A DNA stretch of 64,000 nt from Membranipora membranacea. Taxonomy: Eukaryota; Bryozoa; Gymnolaemata; Cheilostomatida; Membraniporidae. Location of the stretch: the NCBI GenBank assembly GCA_914767715.1, contig OU612066.1:4407001-4471000 (forward strand). Reading direction: 5' to 3'. The translations under genes and the position numbers were made by a program. The notes beneath the pieces were generated by a model. The model was not told where the DNA came from. It did not search any database and saw nothing but the letters and a program-made list of their open reading frames with translations. This document shows, piece by piece, positions 1-13,700 of the stretch; the first letter of the stretch is position 1; each line of letters starts with the position of its first letter.

Positions 1-2137
1 CCATATTAAAGTCAGTGGGTGGAGGGGATCTCTCTATCTCTATCGGTATCCTCCTCTCTTCATATGGATCGTAGATTGGGGGTGACAGAGGTGGAGGGGT
101 GTATTCTTCTCCACATATTGAAGCTATTCTTGCCCTTCTCCTCTGCTCTGCGCTCATATCATGAGCAGGGGACTGAGACCAGCGTTGCCTCCTGGGTCTG
201 TTGTAATCTACATCACCAGAATATGACAGGTCTTGCTCTGAGCTGTGATTACGAGACGACAGAGGATACCTAGACGCAGGTGATGGCCTCCGTCTTGTGA
301 AACCTGTAGGTGAGTCGCAAAAAGAATCCTCAGAGTCAGCTGAAGGGCGTCTTTGGCGACTATTCCCAGACAAATAAGAATCACAAGGGGAATCACATGA
401 TCTATCACTAGACGCTTTTGATGTCTTGCGCTTGTATCGAGATAATGAAGACCCAGAGCTGTGTTGTACTAGCTTGAAGACATCAGTACTTGACCCTGGG
501 CTGTTGTACTTAGGCCGTGGTGGAGTACCTGTTCTCTCTGGTTGTGAAATATCCGATTGGCTGTCTGACATTCTTGTGTTTATAGAGGCATTACTAGCCT
601 TTTCACTGTCATAAACTTTATTGCTGTTTGCTCTCGATGGTATGCTGCCTACATTGGATTGACGACCACTATTATTAGAGCGTACACTATGATTAGAGTT
701 TTTACGAGTTGTTATGGCAGAAACTAAGTCATCTAGAGTATCAGTCGGGCAGTAGCATGGTTTATCAGAGCGATAACTACCCTCAGACTCATCCTCTGAG
801 TCGGAGAGAAAATCTGGCTCCGATTCATGACCACCCTGATCCTGGTCGGTTGTAAGCTCTTCTTTTGGACTTTCGTCAACATTCAGCGTTGACGTTTCAT
901 CTACCGGTTCATCAGTCTCATTTTCAGTATCAGTCGGGCAGTAGCATGGGTTATTATCAGAGCGATAACTACCATCAGACTCATCCTCTGAGTCGGAGAG
1001 AAAATCTGGCTCTGATTCATGACCACCCTGATCCTGGTCGGTTGTAAGCTCTTCTTTTGGACTTTTGTCAACATTCAGCGTTGAAGTTTCATCTACCGGT
1101 TCATCAGTCTCATTTTCATGTTTATGTTGGTGATTAGTCAGATCTGGTGTTTGGTCTATATCATCTGGCTCAACTTTGCTTTTGTTTTCATCGGAATCGA
1201 ACTCATCTTCGCTAGCATCAAATTCTATAATTTCATCGCTAGAGGAAGTTGGAGTCTTAGGCTTTGGTGACATATCATTTGATGTATATTCACCAGTTTG
1301 GCCATCATTCTCAATACCAGAGGCGAGTATGTCATGATCTGCTGCCTGGTCCTCTCCAAGAGTTTCCTCAGTTTCTTTATCTAAGATACCACTGTCTGTG
1401 TCTAGTGTATCAGCTTGGATATCAGGTTTTGATATTTCTTTGATGTCTTCTGATCTGATGTCCTGGCGAGTCTCATTATCATCTGTCTGGTTGCAGTCTC
1501 CCTCCACTGTGTCTAGTTCACATACTTCATCACATTGGCTGTCTCCAGGATCAAAGCTATCGTCTCCCAGTTCATCTTTACATGGGTCTGATGCCGGCTG
1601 CTGGTCGGCTGTGCATGGTACGTTTGGTAATGTTTCATCCTTCATACCATTGTCAGCACTTTCATCAGTTGCTATCTGATTCTGTGCGGATCCCTCATCA
1701 TTCACAATGGTCTCTACGCTTTCCATTCTCTCTAAATCTCTGTCTACTGCTTCAAACGGACTCAGCGTCTCCACAACTGGAGTTGTCACCTCCTCTTCTC
1801 CATCTTCATATAGATCTTGAGGTGCCTCCCCTGGTATAGATTTACCCGAGCTTGAGCTCTCATAGCCACTCGAACATGACAGGGAGGAGGTAAGAGAGCG
1901 CCCTGACTGAGCGACACATGCTAATGCAGCCAGCTCCTCAGTCTTACTTTTGTGAGCTGCTTTCGCTTCACCCAGCTTTAACCTTGCCTCCATTCTTTTT
2001 CTCCATGTGGGTATTTCAGGCGCCCGTGGCGATTCATTTGGTTCACTGTCTTTACTGCCATCTGTTGCCTCATCAGCTTTACGTTTCGCCACCAACATCT
2101 TCAGTCTAATCACTGCCATGACAGCCTTGATGACTTT
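1..2137 (-). CDS. Terminal visible exon of the kinase gene: CaM-binding segment plus disordered acidic/serine-rich tail
   Basis: A single open frame of 712 codons reaches the left edge without a stop. It begins after the acceptor TGTGTTCCAG at 2138-2147, which restores phase 0 with the upstream donor GTGAGT at 2408. The first 20 residues are basic and helical (calmodulin-binding half). The rest is low complexity: many D/E/S/T, SDSEDE-type stretches, then a basic Ser/Arg region and a Pro/Tyr-rich end (EEYTPPPLSPPIYDPYEERR). It has no domain I recognise and is probably disordered. The C-terminus lies beyond base 1. A 63-codon block is duplicated inside it (741-1120). Confidence 0.82.
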
Positions 2138-5100
2138 CTGGAACACATATATTGTATGATTGATTGTAGCGACAACCATTTCTGTCCATGAATTGTTGGG
2201 AGGTTATAAATTATAAATATAGTGTTTGAGGCCACAATATATGACAACTTATTTGAATCTCGAAATACTGAATGTCACTTTTGCTATCATCATAGATAGA
2301 TTGCAATTTTCAGTGAATATCTTTGTATGATAGGCAAGTGAGAAGAGAATGTATTGTGTTTACATTTTGGTTTGGACGAACAGACGGATGGATATGCCTG
2401 TTACTCACCCTCCATTTTCTCCTGGTGAAGAACTTGATATGGTGTTTCTTTGACAGATGTTTATTTGTTTGGGAGCGTGTAATCTTGTTGAGCCATGAGT
2501 GCTTCATACAGTCAGCTGCTGACATTCTCTTCCTACAAAGCAGATATTCACTTCTTACCAATACATACTATGATGTTTATCCAGCATGTCTTGACGATAT
2601 TTGTCAAGTAAGGCTAGATGTTAATTATGCTACTAATTTTTTGCAGTTGTCCGCTCAATTTGCATGCAACCCTTTAGCGTTGCATGCATGCTTATTTGAA
2701 TACCTTAATTTATTTGAGGTTGTATAGTCTGGCACACTATGGACAAACCTTGGGTCTTTAACAAGAAGTTTCTTTATAAAGTCTTTGCAACCTGCAGTGA
2801 CATCATCAAATTCTTCGGCAGCAAAATCAAACTCCACTCTGAGGATATTACAGATTGTGTCAGCATCATCATCTCCCATGAAGGGCGACAGGCCAGACAC
2901 GCTGAATAAAAAAGATAGAGTTTTTGTTTCTCTTGGTTGTACAAAGATTGGAAAATAATTACAATAAACAACAATTTGTACAAAACAAAAACTATGAAAA
3001 CCCGATAAATGCAGCACAACCATTTCACCTCAAGCCGTATAGTGAGGGCCAAAAATTATTTCAGGAAATCTGTTCACTTTATAATCCATGGATTAGCATT
3101 CACCAATAATCTCTGTCAAAATTCAAGTGACTCATTATAATCTTTTGAAATCTTTTTTTTCTTCTAAAACTACAATGATTTGTAACTTACAGCACATAGC
3201 AGATAACTCCCACACTCCACATGTCGGTAGCTGGAGTAACATCCTCATAGTTACACACTTCTGGAGACATGAAGTCTATAGTACCTGCCATCACTTTGGT
3301 ACTGGAGAACGAATCAAACCTCTGAGCCAAACCAAAATCTATTATCTTGATCCTCGTACCTGTTTTCGCAACGCAGATTATATTTTCCGGCTGTAGAAAA
3401 TAACAAAGATAGCATCTTAATTTGCGTCATGGAGAGATCAGAACATCCAAATGTTCTATGCATTTATCAGAGCAACTGGGATAAGTTTGGAATAGAAATA
3501 CAGATTAAAAGTTAGTGAAGGATGGCTATGTAGGCTACCTACACATGGAGTCAACCAACTATCTTAAATTGAGAGATAGCCAATGTACTGAAACATGGTG
3601 ATGATTCATCGAGTTACGTTGCAGACACATCCAGAATCATACCATGGCCAAGCACTCATATTCATACAACGTATCAGAAAAACAATATCTGTAACGCTGT
3701 TACCTTCATATCGAGATGTAGAATATTTTGGGAATGAATAAACATCATGGCGTCTGTGATCTGTCTCATAAATAAAATTGCTACCCGCTCAGTAAGCTCA
3801 AAGTTTTCATCAACAATTCTGTCGAACAGTTCACCACCCTCAATCCTGAAAGATGACGTACAATTATTTAAATCTGTTAAGTTCGACAATTATTACCTGC
3901 AGGCTATGGAAACTCAGTCTACAAACCGGACTGATATTAATTACTGCGTATCTACTGTGGGCCAACACCGACTACATTACACAACCTGAAATTATTGTCG
4001 GAATATACAGCTAACGGCAATAGTCTGCAATTATTAGCAGTAACAAAGCTCTAAAAAAGCAATCCGAACCCAATAAAAACCATTACAACATGATACACAT
4101 ACACATAGCCATATCATAATAATTATATAAATTACATGAAATAAATTAACACATTATTTCTCCAGCCTTTCCATGTTTAATACCTTTGAGCAACATTCTT
4201 TTAGAACAACATGAGAGGAATGAAATATCTAGGCATACTATAGAAGATTAACCATGATGAAATATGCTAACACAACAACAAGGATTTCGCAAATCCAAAT
4301 AATATGGTTGTCAGAAAACGCACATTGTTCGTAATGTATTATAATGATGATCACATGTTGATAAGCCAAAGAATTTACAAGAACACAGGTATAAGCCGAT
4401 CTGATTATCAATATTCTGGTTATGAAATCAGCACATTCCGGCAGCAAAATAAACAGCAGATATCCGCCTGAATCATCACATTATAAACATTACAAATTGG
4501 ACATTGCCATAGGGGGGAGGCTAATGAACTCACGGTCAGAACAAACAGGAATCAACAAGTAAATAAATTACTGGCTAACGACTGCTGAACTCAATGAGGT
4601 ATAGAAATACATTAGATGGTTGAACTGTTCATCAAAGAATGAGGGCTTTCTCCAATCAGTGACCCTCCACGATTTTCCAATGCCACAATAAAGCTGTAAC
4701 CCATGTTAGTGACAGTTATCTTTTTTTTACACCACTTACGCAATAATTAAAACCATAATAAATATTTTAGCTCTTTTTCCGCTAAATAGACTAGATTATT
4801 TCTCAGTTTCAAGAGGGATGAATTGGCGCATCCTGCAAATGGTGGATAATTTCTAATATTTCCTACTCAATGGAACGAGGTACTCACAGCTCAGTTATAA
4901 GGCACATTTGGCGTTTACTCTCGAAGGCGTCGTATATCTGTAGTATCTTAGGATGTCTGAGCAGGCACATTATCCTGATCTCCTTCCTCACATCTGACTT
5001 CTCACTCTCCTTCCTCGCTGACACTATCTTCGCAGCCAGAGCTAATCCTGACGAGATTTCTTTGCACTTAATAACCTCGCCAAACTTTCCTCTGCAATGT

Positions 5101-6096
5101 ATGCAATAAAGTATTAAAGACCAGATGAATCCAAGACATGAGTAACACTTCAAACTACTGGGATGTGTGTACACTCTCTCTTTTATTAATTTTTATACAA
5201 TCTAGGTTTGATAAGATTTAAGTCGGACAGGTTTTGTTGGTTTGATCTCTGACAAATGGTCTGCTAGGGTGACCTACGTTATATCCATGATGAGGGTGGA
5301 AGTGGAAAATGTTCATCGATGAAGAATAAAATATTTCTCTTTTGTTCAACAAACAAGTACCGAAGTTAGCGTTTTCATTTATATATTAACGAGCTGGCGC
5401 ATACTCCCTTCCTTCTACCAAGGCTAAAAATAAGTAGATATTGTCTCGCATGCGCTAACACATACCGCACTACAAGCCTTCCAGCGCCAATCTTACCTTC
5501 ATTTTATCTTGTGATCGAGCGCTAAAAAAATGATGCACCTTACAACTTGAACCAATAACGCTCAAAGTACATGTAGGTATAATGCGCGATTGAGCAAAAA
5601 GACATGAAAGTCGAGGACAAACAAGGGTCAAGTCTATAAGTTTCACACTGAAGGGAGCATACCTTCCAAGAATTTCATCCTGGAGTTCATAATCTCTTTC
5701 ATACCAGTAGTCCTTGTGAACTGTAATCTCTCGCGGCGGAAAAGGCAGCTCCTCACCTACACACATCAAGTACAATCATGTAGCTAAGATAGCGATAAAT
5801 ACAATGGTAGATCAACCTCTCAGGATATAGTCTTTGCTGCTTTGGAGATCATAAATTTGAGGACAAGTTCATAGCAAGGGACCAACTGTCTAATGAAGAT
5901 CTATGGGACAGCAAGACTAAAATTGCCTAAGTTTTATTACGCAATGACGGCACAGCAAGGATCAAATTTGAAGAAAGTAATGGTTTATAAGCAGGACAAT
6001 ACACTCCAGAAGACAGTGGACTATGATCCTTTACTTACCCTCCTCCTCGGGGTCTAGGACATTCTTACGAGCGTATGCTATCTTCCGTTTACTCAT
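1..6096 (-). CDS. Myosin-light-chain-kinase-like Ser/Thr kinase with long acidic C-terminal tail (partial, runs off left edge)
   Basis: Eight exons read in one frame: 6096-6039, 5756-5663, 5091-4888, 3845-3704, 3390-3191, 2901-2749, 2532-2409 and 2137-1, all with GT/AG borders and matching phases; at least 1037 residues. The start ATG at 6096 gives MSKRKIAYARKN. The kinase domain spans about residues 40-305: glycine loop GKFGEV (52-57), catalytic lysine K72, HLDMKPEN (catalytic D164), DFG at 184-186, SPE at 208-210, and RMSAADCMKHSWLN near the end. HLDxKPEN is typical of the MLCK/titin/DAPK group. Directly after it comes LSKKHHIKFFTRRKWR, then KVIKAVMAVIRL, with W324, I328, V331 and L337 spaced 1-5-8-14, as in calmodulin-binding autoinhibitory segments of MLCKs. 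By family knowledge it would phosphorylate myosin regulatory light chain under Ca2+/calmodulin control. Unusual: the kinase sits near the N-terminus with no visible Ig/FN3 domains, followed by over 700 acidic, Ser-rich residues. Confidence 0.87.
741..1120 (-). repeat. Tandem duplication of a ~190-bp coding unit inside the kinase tail
   Basis: Two near-identical copies, about 741-929 and 930-1120, differ by a 3-nt insertion and a few substitutions. The reading frame is kept. Each encodes about 63 residues with the core ETDEPVDETSTLNVD, then SPKEELTTDQDQGG, then SEPDFLSDSEDES, then a CYCP motif. Near-identity at the DNA level suggests a recent duplication. Confidence 0.9.
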
Positions 6097-7734
6097 TCTG
6101 TCTGTCTCTCATAGGTATCCACTTCAGATAAGGTGATATCGCTGAGTATAACTCCTTCTTTAGCTGTGCGCGGTACGGCTTCAGTTTGTGAAATGAATCA
6201 GTCAGCCTAAAGAATATCTCTTTACAGACTTGTTTACAGCCTTGTTGTTATTTACGCACAGATGAGCGCCGATTCATTAACATGTGTAGCAGTTGGTTTT
6301 ACTCAACTTAGTCGAGTCAGATCTACAGTTGCTCTCTTATATCACAAACATGATGTCAGTACAGGAGTAGAGCAGCGATGCACTGACAGCGTTACGTAAC
6401 AGGAGGCAGCCGAGAGCTCCGAGTTGATTCGGTAATGTATACAAAATCAGACAATCAACAGGCTCACTAATTAGCACAGAAAATTCAGCACCAGTTAGCA
6501 GTAAATACTCATTAATTAGTTGAAGGTATGTCAGTTTATGAGCACGAGTGAAAGCCTGATGATGTGCGTGTGTATAGGGTACACGATGATAAGGTAAATA
6601 TCACTAAGCGACTTAATCTTTCCAGAAAATGTGAGCAGCACCTAGAATATGGCCGCTAGTAATGTCATTCACTCTATCAGCCGCTGATCAGTCGGACTAA
6701 TGAATGATGCTCCCTGCAATTCTAATTTAACCAAATAAGAACCAAACAACCGGCACAGGAAAATTCTAAAGCGGGATGAATTTGTCAAACCTGTCTGCAT
6801 GGTTGAATCTGAAGTATTATATGACCCAATAATTATTTATAATACAGTCAGATAATATAAGAGACACTTTGAATAATCATTAAACTCCTGCAACCAGACA
6901 TAGCATTGGGATCTATCTGCTTTTAGTAATAATTAGGGGCTTATTTATACTATGTACTGGCTGGTGTAGTGGATAATATAATGTAGGCTTTTAGATTTTA
7001 ACTTTCCCTGATTCATAGAGATACATCATAAGATATCTCTTCACGCATTCACGAGTTCACTTACAATGTACACTTCATATAATTGGAATGGAGTTATTCT
7101 CTCCCTATACAATCATGCAATTTTTAACGGATCTTTTAAAGGACAACACAGTGAATACAAGGAGGTAGAGAGAATCCATCCCAGTCTAAATTAAAGAAAA
7201 TGCTAGTTTTACTTAATTTTGTCATTATTATTTGGCACCGAGACTGAAAAAAGAACGGCTTTACATCACTACATTCAAAATTAATAATCAAATTCAACTA
7301 AAGACCATGTTGGTGCGTATATAACATACATGCATATTGCAGCGAGGATTGCAAGGATAAAACTTTTTACAAGATTGATAAAATTTACAGATATTGATTG
7401 AAAGTCTTCGCTGGACTACATTTGTGGCCGAGCAGAACATAACGCGGTGAAAAATAAGTGAAATTAGTGATTATATACATTTTGACAGCTTGAGCTTCAG
7501 GCTACTTATAGTAACTACAAAACCAGAATGTCTCAAATATCTTCTTCAAAAAAATACATACAAAGAGAAGTACATAATTTACTACTTCAGACTATTAGTC
7601 ACGAACGTTTGACAATCTCCGGGACTGTGATCTCCCTGCTGTGATCTCCCTGCTGTGATGCTGGGCAATTCATAGTGATTTACTCACCAGACAAAATAAT
7701 GTCCAGAGAGTTACGGTTGAGCAGTCCAGCTGAG
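6097..7734. other. Intergenic stretch between kinase 5' end and zinc-finger gene 3' end
   Basis: AT-rich sequence with no convincing coding exon in any frame. It should hold the kinase promoter/5' UTR (near 6097-6400, minus strand) and the zinc-finger 3' UTR (below 7735). I see no clear TATA box, canonical AATAAA next to either end, or repeat family. Confidence 0.5.
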
Positions 7735-10700
7735 CTAGGGCAGCCAGGGATGTATTCTTGTTAAGTGTTGATTGTAAGATATCCTGAACTTGAATGATTT
7801 TGGGCAATGCTCACATTTGAACGGTAAGTCTGGCTTTCCTGTTGAAAAAAAGGGAAAATCAGCTTCACATATTCTAGGTATCATAACAACTTATTATTCA
7901 TCTGGTAAAACCGCAACACTGTCTCTTATAACCGCTTTAAAAGTGTGACTAAATTTTTTATCCTAATCCACCAAATATTATACTGAGTTACCCTCTTTTT
8001 AGAGGCCTATGCAAAGAGAAGACAACCCAGAATTAATAATAATCTCTCGCACCGTATGTCAGCCACAATGGAGACGCTGATATTGATGGCGAGGTGTGAT
8101 AGAAAAATATAATAAATAAAGTGCAAATCAAAGACAAGTAGACTGTAGCAGAAGCATACTAATTTGTCTATTTCTACTGTTATGTGGGTGTGAGTTTAAC
8201 ACGAACCTTTATTGGAAGCATGCACAGGAGCGGCAGCAGGTACAGGAGCTGTAGTAACTACAGGGGCCGCTGGTGCTTCAGGAGCAGCTGGTGCTACTGG
8301 AGCAGCTGGAGTTACAGGAGCAGCTGGAGCTCCAGGAGAGGACGGCGCAGCTCGGTACTTCTTTCTTGGAGGCCTTAAACAAAAAAAAGGAGGAAAATGA
8401 ACCCAAAAACCCAGATCCATGCAACTCCACAATATTGGTGTGACTCAGCCAATACTCATGTGATAAGTATGGAGAAAGAAGCATCTTAAAATATCAATAT
8501 ACAAACCACAAATATAGTCATTTTATAGATTGTAGCTAGACCTAGAGACGCCTAGCGCGACAGCGTGATGCCAGGACTCGAACTGAACTAACCACAAATT
8601 TCACAATTCAATGATCAGTAGACTACAATGTTATCAAACAATATCATACCGCGCCACATAATTTTAATTGAGTAAAAACTAGATCATAATTTCTCATACA
8701 ACTTACTTGTCTTCATTGTCACTGGTTAGATCAATGACATCATTGCTTGCTGTAGAGGTTTTCCGTATGGGTTTTCCGCCAGCCTCCAGTATCTGTAGAG
8801 TTTCTCCTGATACAGTAAACACAGCGTCTGGAGCCAGTGATTTCTTCTCTCTGTGTTCGCTTTTCCGGTGAGCCTTTAACTCCTCCTTACTCTGGTAGAT
8901 TTTGTGACAGTCTTTACAGATGCGGATCTTAGGCTTTTTCTCCTCTATACCCAAAGTCTATATAAAGGTAAAGAATAAACCATCTAGTTATCTATTCAGA
9001 ACCTATTCATTGAAGTAGCCATTCATAATGTCTCATGTTTGTTTTGTATGAGGTTTATGGTATTTCAATGTACAAAAAGTTCTATCAAAATGAACATTTT
9101 CAGGCCAATTGTATACAAGAATTTTATTGAGAAGCCGAGTTGGTAAAGAAAAAGTAATCCCAAGCAGAACAGAAATACCTAAATATAATAAATTACCAAA
9201 GTGAGTAGGTTATTCCCATTGACGACCTTCATATCAACTAGATCAGTGACTCCTGTATCTCCAACTTTAGTTGAGTCCGGGATACCAGCTGAACTATCAA
9301 CCTGCGGCAAGTCGTGATTGAGCTTGGGCGCTGACTCCTGGGCACCATCGTTCTCAGCCTGATCGAGCTCTGCTAGCGCCTGTAGGTTAGTCGTGCTGAC
9401 AGGTTGTTTATTGACTGGGTTTCCTGCCTCATTGAGATGAGCTGAGCGGTAATGTGCCTTTAATTCTGACTTGTGGTCAAACTTTGCAGCACATAGCTTA
9501 CACTGCCGTACTTTGTGTTCCGAACCTGTGGAAAAATTTCCGATAAAAATCTCAAAATATTGAAATTTTCCCCTGTCGAAAAAATGATCTCGCATATAAT
9601 TGAGATCAACACTCTTGATGAAAGAATAACCAAGTTCATAAAGATAATCCTTGCTGCAATCTTTTTATATCTTTCAAATGTTTCATCACAGTATGCAGTA
9701 ATACATACCCTGACTGCCGCCACCGATGACAAACATATCCGGAGCTAGATCTATAGTGCCCATCTCGTGTGGGTGTTCAGATTTCCTGTGTGCTCGTAAC
9801 TCACTTTTGTGTTTGAAGGTAGCATTACATGTCTTACATATTCTCAGCTTAGATGTGGCTGATGGGATCGCTCCCGGGTCTGTTATCTGATGTATCTGAT
9901 AATGATAATCAGGTATGAGATAACGTCAAAATGTCAAATTATGATTTGATGACTAATGATGTTTAATAATTCGTGACAAATAGAACAATTGTTAGGAAAA
10001 ATTACCCGCTTTGGTATAAACAACTATATAAAAACAAGACTCCCCTCCTTATTCAGGTCACTGTTATGCAGAATACAGTACAGATCTCACCTTTTTGAGA
10101 TGTTGTAGTTTGGCAAAGTTAGAAGGGAATCTCTTACTACAGATATGACAGGCCAGACTGACAGGCTGAGCGGAGGGTCCCTGGTGTCCCTTCTGCATGT
10201 GTCTCCTCCGAGCAAATTTACTCGGAAATCTGAAATTAGTTGAAACCCTTTAGAAACACTTTAAACATCCGTTACATATATGCAAGTCAGAACCAAACGT
10301 AAATGAACCAGCAGTAAATGAAATTGATAAACATCATTATAAATTTGTTAGAGCTTTATCTACTCACTGCTTGTCACAGATTTTACAGTCGAAGGTTTTT
10401 GCAGACGCTGGTTTGTGCTCTGATTTCACATGCTCCTCCTTCTGAGCTTTAGAATGGAAACACTTGCTGCAAATCTCACATGCAAAGTAGGTGACGATCT
10501 CCGGCTCTGTAATTAACATAATCCAGTGTTCAATAATATAAGAGAGAAGGACATCTCTAAATGACGAAAATGTTACTCTCACTGAGAGCCCAGTTGGTTT
10601 AAACAATAGAATCAAAAATAATAACCATAACAGAAATTATCACTTTTATCGAGCCTATTGCTCAAACAGTTGGTTTTTATATTGAGCTGTTTAGTGGAAA

Positions 10701-13700
10701 GAGGAAAAAGAGATAAAAAGAAAATAATCACATCCATCAAACACAGAAGAATATTTTTCAGGTCAGGTTTTGTAGCTCAATAATAATGATCTCATCGTTA
10801 AAATGGCTGAATTTTACCTGCCAAGTGAAACATAAATACAATGACCAGCAGTGATCTCACTACGATTTGGAGCAAATTGAGGCACGAACTGCTGAACTGT
10901 CAGGTTACCTGGATCAGATTTGATGGGTTCCAGTTCAGATTCTGACTCTGGATTAGGTCTGGGTGCAGCTTTTATAATCTTATTACGAGAGCCGTGCTCT
11001 CTCAGCATATGTCTGTTCTTAGCCAGCAGTGATGCAAACTTTCCACCACAGATCCGACACCTACAAACATACACAATCAGCAATACAAGGTGAGGGGCTC
11101 AGTAACCAGTAAGATCACAGCTCCAGGAAAAATCATCACTTTCAATATGCTTTAAAATATGATTGCACCAGTCAGGTTTGACAGCTAGAATAAAATACGG
11201 TCCAGTGTTGACCACGTTATCCGGACTAAACATTTTTATAATCAAAACAATATAATTAATTGTAGGCAGTCTATCTCACCTGTATTCTGCCAGCTCATGG
11301 ACAGCCATGTGTCTCTTTAACCCTGCCTTTGTTGTGTACGAAGCGCTGCATTTAGGACATTTAAACTTCGTAGGCAGTGGTTTAGGAGACAGAGGTTTGG
11401 GCAAGTACACCGGCTTAACTTTGGGTGCAGATGTAGGTTTAGCAGCTGGAAGCTTCATGCAAAAGGTTTCAGATAAAGGAGTAATGAGTAACTTCTGGTC
11501 CACCTCCTCCACGTCTAGCTTAGTAGTCTCCTTGTATGAGACAGCAGTACGGGTTCTGAGTGATCTCTGCCCTCCACCTGAATCACATAACAGGTTCTAT
11601 GGATTCATGCATAGACCATGGGAAATTCATATCAGAATAGGAGTACATTTTTCCTGATTTTCAAGCACATACCCAGGGATTGATTGCAGTATGAAACCAT
11701 GTGATTCAAGGAAGGGGATAGTTTGACAAGCCTTATTCAAGTTTGGCCGATGCTCAACAATCGGGCTTCAAGTAAAAGTGCAATCCATTTCCATTTCAAA
11801 GGACACAATAATGACAGAAATTTGTGTTAGAACTTGTACCTTTGAGGGGGTTCTTGTTGCAGGTAAGCATATGCTCGACTCTTTTCTTATATGTTACGAT
11901 TTTCTCGTCACAGAAGGTACATTTACTGAGGTGGGTCCACACATGACTCTTCATCTGGTGCCAGGTGTTAAACCTCTTCACACAGAGTAAACATTGATGG
12001 TTGCCGCCGGTGGTCATCCTAGACGATATACATATTTCCATGTGCCTCTCCAGTAGGTACTTATTCATAAACACGCCGTTACAGGAGCTACACACTAGAT
12101 CATTAACCTTAGGTGTTTTATGGACTCTGGCTTTGTGCGTCCTCAGAGCATGCATCTTACCAAAGCCAGTTCCACAGTCTAAGCATATAGAAGAATAGTA
12201 CCCATCATGTATACCATAATGCCGCCTGAGGGCTTCGTTAGACTTGAATGACCTTTGACACAGAGTACACTGCAGGCCCGTGAGGTGGGAGTGGTTGAAG
12301 GCTGACACCAGGGCTTTGCCTTGGCTAGAGGAAGGCCCAGCTTTCTCACACTTAGTGGGTTCACTGCGGCCACGCCTCGACGGAGGAGTCTTTGTCTTTG
12401 CCGTTGTGGAAGGTGAGGAGGTGACAGGACGAACAGGGCTCTTAGATTTTGAGGTTTTAGGACTTCTGTTTGACAAGGTCGCAATCTCAGGAGTATGATC
12501 GTCCGATGAAACCATCATATCCTCATCTTCGTCTTCCTGAAAGAAGCAAAGCAAAACAATGCATACAAGGGATACACAGGGCTGTGGGGGGGATGAAATG
12601 AAACTAAATAATCTCCTAATTGAACTAGAATCTTATCCAACTTAGCTTCAGTTGGCTAGATATGGAAAAAATTTTAGTTTCTAGAAAAACAGAAAAATGA
12701 TGGTGATCCAAGTACCTTTATTTGTGAGAGCGGTCAAATGAATAGCGCACCCAAGAGTGAGGCCCTTTGCCAGCATTAGTTTTCATTGTTTAAAATTTGT
12801 TTGATCATATGAAAGGGGTTAAAGATCATTTCGAAACACGAACTTCATCAGACAAAGTAACAGCTCAATTATTTCCAATATTGCATCAATTCACACAGAA
12901 CTTGCTTGCTTCCACTATTACCTCTGAAGGAAGAAATATCCAAATCTTCTCAGCAGCTCAATCATCAGATTAAAATTTTGATTCAGGAACCCAGGACCAT
13001 AGTCACCATACCAATCAGGCACTAATATACCTGTGTCTAATCTAAGGTACATACCTGATCGCTGTCGACAAAGCTCTCATCCAGAGAAGATGTAGTTCCA
13101 GTAGTGAGGTAGAGTTTATGATATTTGTACATATGCATACATATGTCAGCGGCTGATCTAAAGCTAGTCATACACAAGTGACACCTGTTCACATTGCTCA
13201 CTTCATGACTTGCAACATGCAGGAGAAATGACGTCTCGTCGGTAAACTTCACACAACAGCTTAGACACTTCCATTCTTCAAACTTAGCAAATAAAATACA
13301 AGAGTAGTACCCTAAAGGAATTAATGTTAATTTTAGCTATTTTGCAGGTTATTCAATGTTAGCTAGCACTAACTTTCACTAGCTTGGTCGGGAGATCATG
13401 TAAAGTAACGAGGTTAAGTGAATGTTAGCTAGCCACAAATTTCCCTAATTTAAGTTTGTACAAAACGCTGACCTTTTCCTCTTGTAATTACTCTACTTAT
13501 CAAGAGTATGCATAAATCTGACATGAGAAGAGCACATTCATGTTATTCAAGTTTAAATATGGCTTATCCTAAACAGCATACATTGGTTGATTTTGAAGAA
13601 ACATCTGAATATAAATCCTCATGTTCGTCAAGAGACAACTACGTATTATGTCAATGATATCAAGATAATGGTACAAGTGAAATAATTACAACATAAATGC

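Noticed and set aside
2117-2182. Separate gene starting at ATG 2119 or an exon starting at 2181 (after TTCATGGACAG)
   Set aside because: The acceptor at 2138 restores phase with the kinase exon donor and yields a textbook MLCK calmodulin-binding sequence; the 2181 acceptor is out of phase with the GTGAGT donor.
8184-8400. Plus-strand collagen-like Gly-Ala-Thr/Gly-Ala-Ala repeats
   Set aside because: Antisense shadow of the Ala/Pro-rich exon 19 of the zinc-finger gene, which is supported by splice sites and phase.
10818-10860. Donor GTAAAA at 10817 as the end of zinc-finger exon 13
   Set aside because: Wrong phase for exon 14; the upstream donor GTGAGA at 10860 gives a continuous frame.
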